From assembly GCA_032622095.1 (NCBI GenBank), contig CP136064.1, positions 274,249,614-274,313,613 of the forward strand: DNA of 64,000 nucleotides, written 5' to 3'. Below, one piece after another: positions 1 to 11,700 of this stretch. The notes under the pieces are model-generated. The model was not told the DNA's origin, ran no database searches, and saw only the letters and a program-made list of their open reading frames with translations. This DNA comes from Siphonodentalium dalli (taxonomy: Eukaryota; Mollusca; Scaphopoda; Gadilida; Siphonodentaliidae). Position numbers and translations under genes: made by a program. Each line of letters begins with the position of its first letter. Position 1 is the first letter of the stretch.

Positions 1-239
1 ATTATATTTAAGTTTGGTGGCAATCGGCGACATTTTTTTTTCTGCCCCTCCCCATTTTCTGCCCCTGACAACAACGGCGTCACTTTATAAAATTCTAACC
101 CCGACCATTATCTTTCTCGTAAAAAGCTACTCCTAGTAGACCCCTTTGGCATCATCTAGATGGTTGCCTGTGAATTTCTATAGAACACAGACAGACAGAC
201 AGACAGACAGACATTCGCAGACATTCGCAAATATAGATA
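1..239. other. Left flank, unique sequence with CAGA microsatellite
   Basis: No gene is seen. A short (CAGA)n run lies at about 187-212, followed by AATATAGATATAGAT, which leads into the (TA)n tract. The segment just before it (from about 138) resembles 2050-2150 and 61210-61315, where a CAGACAGG tract precedes the same ATAGATATAGAT tail. This suggests the end of a dispersed retroposon-like repeat, but I cannot name the family. Confidence 0.5.
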
Positions 240-240
240 T

Positions 241-296
<56 letters not shown>
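240..296. repeat. (TA)n microsatellite at the edge of the direct repeat
   Basis: An uninterrupted TA dinucleotide run of more than 50 bp. Homology with the right-hand copy starts within it: the corresponding run is at 59400-59456 and both are followed by CAGTGTGACTGTGTGATAAT. Sequence to the left of the two runs is unrelated, so this is the visible breakpoint of the duplication. Confidence 0.9.
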
Positions 297-300
<4 letters not shown>

Positions 301-3300
301 TGTGACTGTGTGATAATGGGTGGCTATCGCTTTCCATGTGTAACGTTTTATCAATTATGCATAAACACCATCAAGATGGAAATCTCTCTGACATGAACTC
401 TCTATTGATTAACATATCCTTGAGTTATTGTTGAAAGCGATAGCAATGGGACCCTTATTAGCTCCCGGACTATGGCGGATAGGCAAGTCTACCATCTACA
501 TGCATTGGAGTTTCTAGGTCAGTGTGTGATGAGAGTGTCCCATCTATTCCTGTGTGATCAAATTCCATACTGCTAAATGGATGACGCATTGATGTAGTGA
601 ACAAATAAAGTAACCCATAAGAAGCTGATAATTGCACATAAAACACTATTACATGGCATATGCATCTAATTTTACAAAAACAACTTACACACATCCCAGC
701 ATATCCCCTGCCAACCAGTGCGATATATTTCCCTGCAAGCTATTACATGTGTTTTGGCTATTTATTTTTTGTTGCTATTGTAATATATTTTAAGCTGGTA
801 ACATCTCAGGACAGTGAACTCAATCTTGACTTTCGAGTCACTGTTGTCATTTTGTAGGTATTTTCATGACATTTAAGTTTTGCCTAAATTTTCATGGCAT
901 TTCAAAATGGATTTTCTCAAAATCTGTCAGGAATTTCTTTGTGAAATTGGGTGCAAGCCATTATTGTGACACAATGTTGTAGATCCATTTAACTATTAGC
1001 AAGTTTGCGATAGCCATCCGACGGGAAAGGGTACGGGTAAATCGGTGAACATTGTCACGGTCACTTGGGTACTTTCAATGCAGCACATAAAGCAATAGCG
1101 ATTTGGAACGGGTAGATGTGTCCCAACAAAAATCCCAATTCTTGGGATAAATATTCCCTTGTCCCGACCCTTCGATCTGTTGAAAGATTACAAACCAATG
1201 TTTACTTAATATGACTACATATTCCCCAACTAAAATAAGGGATAAATTCGATCTTATATCTGACTGAAAGTACATGTAGGACATTATTAGATCCTGAGTC
1301 TAAAACAATACATTTTACACCGACGATTTGTTGAAAAATTTAACTATAACGTAATTGTATATTTGAGCTATCATAATCTATTTTCTAAGTCTGAAAAGTT
1401 GTAGTCAACACTCGATCGGTCTATGACTTGTAGAATCCAATTGTTGAAAATGTTTCAAGATGAGTGAAAGAAAAGCACCAACCCCTTCTAACTACCGCCT
1501 CGTCCTTGGTGAAAGCAACTGATTATCCTGAGGCCCAACTTATCTAAATAAAAATTCCAACAATCCATAACGGTAAGTATACGATCGGTCAATAGAGTGA
1601 ATGTGAATAACAATCTATCTACAGCATAATATCTTTGTTGTTGCAGTTGGCTCACCATACATTACCAGTCGATATTGTCCATTTTAACATAGCCCAGACC
1701 ATTCTATAGTCTAAATATCGTTTCAGTTATTGTGGGAACCTTTCTTTTGTCTGCTCCTTGGGGCACCTGTCATTTTGCAAGTACTCTGTACTCAAAACAA
1801 AATGTAGCCAAGCAAATATTTTCAAATTCTTTGACTTTGGGTCTTTCTTTATATTTGTCAGGCGGATAATCATCTAGATATTTGTAGTGTTCTCATTGGT
1901 GTATCTAATCGGCAGCCTCATTCTGGTTGAATTCTCATTGTGCCATTTGCACTTATTGCCTTTTTCATATTCTTTCTTTGTTTGACTCAGCAGAGTATTC
2001 ACGTCATAACATGTAAACCTGTACAATTATCAGTACAAAACAGTTACCTATGATAGACCCATTTGGAGCCCAATAGATTATCTCTCATTGATTTGTATAT
2101 CGGACAGACAGGCAGACGGATAGACAGACATTCATAAATATAGATATAGATGCCTTGTTCAATGGTTTGGGTGGGTGGCGGAATTTGAGGCACTCCATGG
2201 GCCGTCGATAGCAGATAATATGATATTGTGTGGAAATATTTATTTACAAATAAATTAGAAATAGCTGGGTTATTAATCCTCGTGTTCTTGGATAGGTCCG
2301 ACATCCTCTTATTCTGCAATTCTGCCTCCATATGGCTTCATCCGTCGGTAAGTCTTGTTGTAAAGTTCGTTTCGGGTCAGCATTTGTCACAAGTAAAACG
2401 GGTCACATGCGTCGTCGTGGATTTCACTGGAACAAACAGGGAAACGTTACTCATAATATAATAATATGTATCACAACACACCCAACACACTACCCACAAT
2501 ACACATCACACCCAATACATGGCAGTTGCAATTGACAATAGCAAATACAGGTGAAAGAATATACATATATATGATGTGAGATTCAACCAATCATTGGCTT
2601 CAGTCATAGAAATATTGAGTTCTCCGAACGAGTAATATAAATCTACCAGGTTCGTTCATATAACTCGAGGTGTTTCTCTTGTATGTTGTGATCAATAATT
2701 GCAGTACAACATTTAATTCCAGGTAATTGTTTACTTATTGAGCGCCGAAAACAGTCCAAACATATCCCCGTAGAGAAAATTACAGGAAATTCCTCGGAAT
2801 TTCAATTTTTTACACAAAATCCTATTGAAATCCCTGAAATATCCCAGTTACAAATTAGATATAAATTAAGATATTCAGGATTGAATAACTGAATTTGGAT
2901 GATATTCGGGAGTGACTAATTGTGAATTGAATATATATACTGTCGTGTAATACCGAAAAACTCCTGTCACCTCACTGGTATTCATATTCAAAATATTTAC
3001 GAAATACTCCTACTGTTAGTTTTGCACTCGACATTCTCCCGTGCATAATCGATCATTTTGTTATAATTTTTTCTTACATTCTTTAACAATTTTATCACTA
3101 CATTCTTTAACAATTTTTAACATTTTTTTATCATCATTTCCAATTTTCTTATCGTGGAAAAATTAGCTTCCAAACAAATTTCTCTTCCACTATTATCCAA
3201 TGATATTCCCACCTATATCGCAGTTTTATTGTGGGATGTTGCCACTTTTATCCCGGTATATTCCTACTCATATATCAAAACTCTTTTGAAAGTCGATATA

Positions 3301-3369
3301 CAACCATGCAGTATATCCTCATATCAATGGTGGTGCTATACATGTAGGTCTGGTACTACTTACCGTATT

Positions 3370-3680
3370 ATAGCTTGAGGGTATCACTGGGCGTTATGAT
3401 CTTTATTTATATTCCCGTGTCCGGGACTACTCACCGTCTTTCTGTTGGTATATCCCCTGTGCGTTATGATCTGCATTCCCCATGTTCGGGACCACTCACC
3501 GTCTTTCTGCTGGTATATCCCCTGTGCGTTATGATCTACATTCCCCATGTTCGGGACTACTCACCGTCTTTCTGCTGGACGGAGATAACCCTGCGCGTTA
3601 TGATCGACTTTCCACTATGTTCGGGACTAATTATCGTAACTCTGATCGGACATCTCATATCCCCGTTCGTTCGGAAATGA
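3370..3680 (+). repeat. ~63 bp degenerate tandem repeat
   Basis: Consecutive units carry GGGACTACTCACCGTCTTTC followed by CTGGTATATCCCCTGTGCG and TTATGATCTACATTCCCCATG. Diverged units recur at about 4490-4680, 5500-5600 and 5925-6200, and in the right copy of the direct repeat at 62560-63060 and 63880-63970. The open frames over it in several phases follow from the repetition and are not evidence of coding. Confidence 0.75.
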
Positions 3681-3686
3681 CTCCCA

Positions 3687-4484
3687 CTCTTATGACTAAT
3701 GTGTAGGTTTTATACACAAAATGTGTAGCCCTGCTACACAATCATTATTCAATTTTGATCTTAAACATATTTGTGTAGTATATGTGTAGTTTCATATTCG
3801 TACACAAATTGTGTAACAATTTTTACACATAAATGGATAAATCTTTACACATATATACACAACTGTGTGTATATAATCAACACATATCCGTTACACATTT
3901 TGTGTAGGTTCTTACACACACAGTTCGTAGACAAGAAATGAGAGTTCAGTAGTCCGACCTGTGGGTATAGTATTAAAGATATATGCAGATTTATATGTTA
4001 AAACTTTCATGGCGCATAGTGGTATATAGTATTTTGTTCTGTACTGTGAGTTTTTGCTTTGAATGAACAAACCAGGGTCGAGGCGTGATTGCATAATATT
4101 AGTATTATTACAACAATCATAACAAGAGTCTAAGGGCAGTAATCGCCATGAAAGTTTAACAAATATATCCTCATATACTATTAATACTAAACCCACAAAT
4201 TGGAATTCTGAACTTACATCCTTGTCTACGATCGCTGTAGATTGTATTCCAAAAAATATACTCAAACAATATGGCCGTCACGTAGCAGACTGAAGACTGA
4301 AACTGAAGGCACCGCAATGCGCATGTCTACGTTCTTACACAATTGTGTGTAACAAAATATACACATTATGTGTAGAACGGCACATGGTCAATGTATTTGT
4401 ATGTAAAACTACACATTGCTATGTGTATTAACCAGGTTTACACATTTAATGTGTAATCGTTTCTACACATTAGTTATAAGGGGC
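3687..4484. mobile_element. Insertion with TACACA/TGTGTA-rich ends, present only in the left repeat copy
   Basis: The right copy reads straight through GACTCCCCTGTTAGGGAC, while the left copy has GACTCCC, about 800 bp, then CCCTGTTAGGG. The insert begins near CTTATGACTAATGTGTAG and ends CTACACATTAGTTATAAG, which are inverted copies of each other with one mismatch. Both ends are arrays of TACACA/TGTGTA words (about 3700-3920 and 4330-4470) around a unique core. The core has a 117-codon minus-strand open frame with no recognised domain. The pattern fits a non-autonomous DNA transposon with subterminal repeats. The target duplication is at most a few C residues and is ambiguous. Confidence 0.75.
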
Positions 4485-5620
4485 CCTGTTAGGGACTAAT
4501 ATTCCCTGCGCGTTCTAATCCCCGTGTTTGGCTCTATTTACCTCCCCCTGATCGGGACTATACTTACCGTATCGATGGGATACATCCTTTCGCGTTCTAA
4601 TTTATATTTTACATCTCGTTTTCGGAACTACTTACCATATTTATGCTGGGAGACATCCTTTTGCGTTCTACTGCGACATTGATCTAGGGCCATTTCACTG
4701 ACGGAACCACGCCTTACTGGAACAAGCAGATACACGTTAATCAGAATAGAATAATATATATCACAACAGACACAACACGCAACACACAAAAATCACAACA
4801 CATCCAATATATTTCAGTTGCAAAATTACCAATAGCATAAACAGGTGAAATAATAAACATATATGACGTGAGATTATACCAATCATTGGTGTTCAGAAAT
4901 ACAAATATTGCGTCCGCCGAACGAGCAATATACATCTATCAGGTTCGTTCGTATAACGGGAATCAGGTCGAGGTGTTTCTCTTTAATTAATTGCAGTACA
5001 ACATTTAAATCCTAGTAATCTTTGACTTATCGAATGCCGAAAAAAGCCCAAACATATCCTCGTAGAGAAAATCACCTGGGATTTTTCGAAATTTCAAATT
5101 TCGACACAATGATGAAATGCGGGAGTGCCTAACTGTGGAGATGGATAAGCATGCAATCAATACAGAAAATCTCATGTCACCTCACTCAGGCTCACTAGTG
5201 TTTCATATTACAAATAGTCACGAAATTGTCCTATTAGTGTTGCACTACCGACATTCTCCAGCGCGTAATCGAGTTTAATGTTACCGATATTACGTTATAA
5301 TCCCGACAAAATTTCGATTCCATTATTATAGAAGGATATTCCCACCTATATATCCCTGTTTTATTCCGGGTTGTTCCCATGCACTTGTATCCCAGCATAT
5401 TCCTACTCATATACCAAAACTCTTTTGAAAGTCGACATGAATCCAGTATATCCTAACATCAATGGTAGTGCCTATACATCGTATTATTGCTAGAGGATAT
5501 CGATGGGATCTATATTTACCTTCCCATGTTCCGGACTAATCATCGTCTTCTGCTGGGAGGTATCCCTGCGCGTTCTGATCTACATCCCCCAATACATGCA
5601 GCGATTGTGTGGCTGCAGCC

Positions 5621-8000
5621 CCGCCCCTCCCAAAACAAACTGTTTGAAAGCTAAACATTTTGACAATTTTCGTGCAAATTGGGAGATATTTTCTGTTAAA
5701 TTCGGGCAAATTGAATGGTATTTCAGGGGTAAATTGTGGAAAATTACAGTATTTTTCACAATTCTGGCATAATTATCCCATTTAATGTTAATTTGAATCT
5801 ATTGTGTTATATTGCTGTGTATACACAATGCATATTCTACAAAAACTGTGTTACAACAATGAATATATAGAAAGTAAAAAGTCCCCGCCCCCCCCAAAAA
5901 AAAGTCGAGCGCCCGTACAACAGCCCCCATGTTGGGGACTACTTACCGTAACTCTGATTATCTCATATATCCCTGCGCGTTCGACACGATTCCCCTGTTT
6001 GGGACTAATATTTCCCTGCACGTTCTAATCCCCGTGCTTGGATATATTTACCTCCCCATGATCGGAACTATACTTACCGTATCGATGGGATACATCCATA
6101 AGAGTTCTACTTTATATTTACACCCCGTACCGTGTTCGACGCTACTTACCATATTTCTGCTGGGGGATATCGCTGCGCGTTCTACTGCGACATTTCTCTA
6201 GAGCCATTTCACTGACGGAAGCACGCTCTACTGCGTCATCCAATTCTTGCTGAAGAGTGCGGCATTTTGATTGGTTGCTGTTTGCTATGGTTTCCTGTTA
6301 AAATTGAGTGACAAATTATCAAGACATATCGGTGAGAAAAACCAGGTTTATTTCTTATAAATTCTAATTTAAGCCTTTTAGCCACGAACTATAGCAGCGG
6401 TATTAGTCTCTATTAGCTCAATCATGTTGTTTATCGATTTATATACTAAATACTCATTGACGAGTAGTGACCTTTAGAAATGTTCAGATAATAAGAATCA
6501 TTATGCTCTTGTATTATCTGTTTTTCTATCTGTTGCCTGCTTTTATTACATGAACACCCCTCAAAATGAATAACAGACCATTCCAGTGTATACATGTATA
6601 ACTGAATGGGATATTTCATTTACTAAATGAATGTAATGCGAAAAGCCACACGTTAAGCAGGAACATGCATGATCACATATATATATATACTGTATACATT
6701 GGTATGAATATACTATTTTCATCAGAATTTCATGTTCATACAAAACAACATTTATGTACATATAGTACTTATATAAATATAAATATTAATATTTATACTG
6801 CACACATAACTAGACACACATGTATAAATATGTGAATGTAAATGCGCATATAAAAAAAAAATATATATTAGTATACTATCGTAGTTGTATTCGTTTAAAG
6901 CATGTTTCAAATACATGTTTAATGCTAACGTTCTTCAATATGTGTATGTTGTCAATATCAAGGAGGCCACATAACTTCTCTAGTGAAGGGTTAAATAAAT
7001 AGTATAAGTAAGGAATATATTTTCTTCTGATAGTGACAAAATGTTCGCAGACCAAAAGAATGTGAAACTAATCAGGTGCGAACAGCACATATTACATAAT
7101 AAACTCTCGTTCTTTCGCTATCTTGGAAGCTCGTTTAGCAGTCAATGGTTTGCTTTCTAACTTTCACCAGGCTGGTATGAAATGCTGCTGTAAATCAAGA
7201 TGGTAACGAGTAAAATAAATCATGTTTAGATAACTCTGAGCTCGTACTCAAAATCTGAATCAAGCAAAACAACTATTAGTTTATTTTTATTTTTTATTTT
7301 TTTATTTGGTATCTGCAGATATAATTATACTGCATGGTTTATGTCGATTTTTATAGTTGAACATGTTTAACGTAGTTTCATTCAAGGAAATTACACTGTG
7401 TTAATTTATGATCAGCTTCCTTCTCTGGATGAAGATCGTACCGCTATAATTGTGGATCAAGAGTAATTGTACCGCGTTCAACGGTCTCATACTGAAATAT
7501 TATTCCAAAACTGTTAAAATTGGTTCTGGATTCGAGATAACTTGAATCGACCAAGCATTGTAGCAAAACGATATTCATAACGATAGGTTTCATATCAGAT
7601 GGTTCGGTTTCAGAAAAGATAATCTATGACAGTCTATCAATCAATATGTAGGACCCAACACGCTATATGGGACCTATACCCCTCCATATTTTTGTTTACG
7701 TTGAACCTAAGACACGTGTCCTCAATTTCGACAAACTCCCATCATATCGTGACCACACCCAAAATATACACCATACCATACATGTTTAACATTAATACGG
7801 GAGAAGAAAAATAACTAAGATATATAACTTGGGCTCACCTCTATTATCATCATCTCATATTCATAATGTTCATAACTTGTTGTGTAAAACCAATGAGTAT
7901 ACATGAAAGCGAGGTTAAAATCAAATATGTTCCATCTATGACAGACGCTAAATATAACACGAGGTTAATCGGTGAAGGCCAACTCAATTTGGAAACAAAG
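5621..8000. other. Non-coding repeat-rich stretch, part of the last visible Mhc intron
   Basis: No exon or RNA gene is recognised. Further diverged units of the ~63 bp repeat lie at 5925-6200. The segment 6425-6640 belongs to a dispersed family (ACTAAATACTCAT, GAAATGTTCAGATAATAA, then CATTCCAGTGTA and CTGAATGGGATA) with relatives at about 27460-27610, 32230-32390 and 49470-49560. The rest is A+T-rich without visible structure. I looked on the minus strand for a terminal myosin tailpiece exon and did not find one. Confidence 0.5.
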
Positions 8001-8039
8001 GAGAAAGTGTGTCAAACAATAAAATGACGACATCACGTT

Positions 8040-8512
8040 GATGCAAGTATCTTATCGAATTGTTAGCTAGCCATCAGATATATGATAAATCACAAATAAT
8101 GTCCGAATAACCAATATGACTGAAGTAGTAGCTAGCCGCCATGGAATTAATCGCAAATGGTGCCTGACTAACCACTATGACTGAATTGTGAGCAAGCCGC
8201 ATTAGAACTAATCGCAAATAATGCCTGAATAACCACTCTGACTGAACTGAAGTGTGAGCGAACTATGAATGAATTGTGAGCGAGCCGCCATACAATTAAT
8301 CGCAAAGAGTCTGAATAACCACTGAAACTGAATAGTGAGCGAGCCGTCATAAAAATAAATCGCAAATGATGTCTAATTAACCACTACATGAATGAATTAT
8401 GAGAAATCGGCCATAGAATTAATGGTAAATGATGTCCGAATAATAAAATCACTGAATTTTGAGCGAGCCGCCATAGAACTAATCGCAAATGATCTTTGAA
8501 TAACCACTATAT
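8040..8512. repeat. ~61 bp tandem repeat beside the donor of exon 35
   Basis: Units contain GAATAACCACTATGACTGAA, then TTGTGAGCGAGCCGCCAT and GAACTAATCGCAAATGATG, repeated about seven to eight times with drift. Two consecutive unit starts lie at 8161 and 8222. The array ends within 12 bases of the 5' splice site of Mhc exon 35. Confidence 0.85.
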
Positions 8513-8523
8513 TAGTCACATAC

Positions 8524-8724
8524 CGCTTCTTCGATGTATTTTCTGTACTGTCGGAGCTTGGCCTGTAGATTATCAACGATGTCCTTACTCTTGCTTTGGT
8601 TGTTGGTTTCCTCCTCGACCTGGAACTCGAGGTCGTTCACTCGCGTCTCAGCTCTGCGCACGGCCTTCTGTGCATCACCGAGATATTTCTTCTCGCTATC
8701 GAGTTCCATCTCCAAATCTACAAT
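8524..8724 (-). CDS. Mhc: Mhc coding exon 35 (distal rod)
   Basis: The exon is 201 bp, starts and ends in phase 0, and covers residues about 1810-1876. It begins [20 protein letters not shown] and ends [12 protein letters not shown], matching the part of the rod just before the tailpiece in muscle myosins. The acceptor is TTCCAG and the donor GCG|GTATGT. Reading into the intron gives only V-C-D and then a stop. About 55-60 family residues should follow in one or more further exons, which I do not find down to position 1. Confidence 0.95.
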
Positions 8725-11700
8725 CTGGAACGAGAATGATAACCTTTCTTTACTAAATACTCATTTAATGGATGGTCCCTTTTATTATCGGAACTTTTCC
8801 CATCAATGAATAGGAAACATTATAAGATTGTATTATCAGTCAGTCGATGTGAATCTGATTATATATCATCATTATCCATCATCCATTATCCATCAACTGA
8901 TTATATATCCTCATTATCCATCATCCATTATCCATCATCTGATTATATATCCTCATTATCCATCATCCATTATCCATCATCCATTATCCATCATCCATTA
9001 TCCATCATCCATTATCCATCATCCATTATCCATCATCTGATTATATATCATCATTATCCATCATCCATTATCCATCAACTGATTGTATATCCTCATTATC
9101 CATTATCCATTATCCATCATCTGATTATATATCCTCATTATCCAACATCCATTATCCATCATATGATTATATATCCTCATTATCCATTATCGATTATCCA
9201 TCATATGATTATATATCCTCATTATCCATCATCCATTATCCATCATATGATTATATATCCTCATTATCCGTTATCCATCATCTGATTATATATCCTCATT
9301 ATCCATCATCCATTATCCATCATTTGATTATATAACCTCATTATCCATCATCCCAATCTGCCATGTATATAATTGATGGACGAATCCATTTATTACAGAA
9401 GGGGTTAAACGTGTTACACTGACATTTAAGATGTGTGTGTTTTGAGTCATTTCTGGAAATATAAACCAAAATTTGGTCCGGCAAATTTGGTGGCTCAAGA
9501 GTACCAAACCAGTCTTATATTTACACAGCAGTGGTTATGTTATACGCGTTTTATCATTTTCTGAGGTACACTTGTTTACGAGAAACACAAAGAAAATACA
9601 AACATTATTTAAAGCATGCACATCTTATATCTTCGATTTAGTTTATTTGGTTGTCAAGCGCAAAATCAAAACATGTGGGTTTTTTTTCATTAAACTTTAA
9701 AATTGATGCACTTTGTTTATCCTTTTGTTTTGTTTTGTTGTTGCTCATATTCATCAGCCTGGTTTATTTTATTTCAACCGGGTCGCTTCATTGGATATTC
9801 CTATACTGCGGCGATAGCTATCCGAGCGAAGACTGGTTAACCAGCCTCACTCACCACCTGGATTATAAATTGAAACCGGCTGGTGAATTGACTGCTGGTT
9901 CATCAAATAATCATATGTGGTGAATATAACTGCCGGAGGTCGAGTACGAAAAAATCCAAATCTGATATTTAATGTAGCCGGGAACACCTACCCTCTGTTC
10001 TAGTCTCTGAATCAGTATTTTTCCTCCCTTCATTGAGCTAGCCTCGATTTGAGCCAGTCGTTGCTGCAGCATCTGGACCTGCGCATCGAGTTTCTTCCGG
10101 AGGTTCTCGGCCTGAGCCGAGCGTTCCTGCTCCTGTCGGAGTTGCTCCGAGTAACGATTCGAGTCAGTTGTCGCCTTCTTACAACTCTCCTCTAATTTCC
10201 TCATCTCAGTCGCCATCTCCTCCAGATCACTCTGTAACGGAAGATATTTGCGTTGTTATTGTATATGTACAATACAATAAAGACGAAACAACCTCATTTC
10301 ACTCAACGCGGCGATCGGTCCAATTAAAATAGCGGCATCTCGCCGACATGGAGAGGATTAAAGGTACTCAATCCGACCAGACGCTCCTAAATTACTATTT
10401 CTTTGGCTTCGGGGGTAAAACATATTTGATTCGAGCCAAGGAACCCACCCATCAAAGTTCAGAGTGATCAGATATCGATTTTTGACGTTTGTTATTTCTC
10501 GAGATGTGTAATAATATGTGGCCCAGAAACACGTGGTCAATCGGGGGGGGGGGGGGTCTCGGACAAAATTGCGGATGAAGGTGGATAACTCTAAAATCAA
10601 GTGGTAATACGGTGAAATTTCGTGATACTTTAGTGATAATACGGCCATATTTTGTTGAACAAAATGTTGATAAATAACAAGTTTTCGGAAATTTGATACC
10701 ATAGTTGACAGTGGTTAGCATTATTTGTTGCAATAAATCGATTCTGATAACTAAAGTGTATTTTGAGGAAAATTGTTGTTGTTGTATCATGATGGTATGG
10801 GGACCTTCTGGTCGGATTGAGTACATTTAATATTCAACACACATAACTACTGTTCGTTGCGGCGAATCACAGATTGTCGTCGCCTTGAGCGAAATGAGAT
10901 TGTTTCGTCTTCGTTATATTTTAACAGACCAGGCACATCCTGGGTGTAGCTATATTCGTTATATTTAACAGACCAGGCACATCTTGGGTGTAGCTATATT
11001 CGTTATATTGTAACAGACCAGGCACATCCTGAGTGTAGCTATATTCGCTATACTGTAACAGACCAGGCACATCCTGAGTGTAGCTATATTCAAGTATAAT
11101 ATAGTACAATGTGGATATTGCCGTTTTGTGAATTCGATAAAAGAGGGATAAATAATATAATATTCCATAAATATGATTCAAATGCAGTATCGCACTAATG
11201 AAATAACATGTCTCGAACGATGGTATATCATCATGATATAAAGCAGTCATTAAGCACTGTGTTTAAATATTGTCATGGACGAGCGATTGCGTCGTCATGG
11301 TAATGCCGCTAAGAAAGGCATACGTCTGCATGTCATTATTAAATAAAAATAAGCTAGCGCAAAATGTTGCAAAACGATTTTTATCTAGAGCTTTTTCGTT
11401 TGCTGCAATGTTGGTCAAAGTGAAATTTGGCATTGCAATGGTATGATCGATCCCAAAGTTTCGACACAAACAGGGAAATAGTGGATATGGCATCAAATTA
11501 AACTATAATATATAGTAGTACATGTAGTTAAATTCAGGAAGTGCCTGACCTGATAACGTTCATCTTATTCCAAAATACTCGTATTATAAGTTACAGTGTA
11601 TCCAGTCGTCTGGTTGAGCGTGGTACAAGCCACGAAAGGTAAGACACCATGATCAAATTGATACAGGCCATACCAACGCGACATCATGATAATTTAGTTG

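Larger units (their letters stand above)
297..5620 (+). repeat. Left copy of a long direct repeat (matches 59458-64000)
   Basis: This segment is colinear with 59458-64000 (offset 59160 at the start) at about 98% identity by eye, with scattered substitutions, a ~10 bp indel near 1400 and an ~800 bp insertion at about 3687-4484 present only here. Homology continues to the end of the window, so the full repeat is longer. No gene is recognised in it; its open frames are short and lack family similarity. It also contains an older internal duplication: 2440-2800 resembles 4740-5080. It lies in the last visible Mhc intron. It may be a segmental duplication or an assembly duplicate of a second haplotype. 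Confidence 0.9.

Noticed and set aside
8806-9285. 159-codon plus-strand open frame
   Set aside because: It lies wholly in the CATTATCCAT minisatellite and its peptide is a simple repeat.
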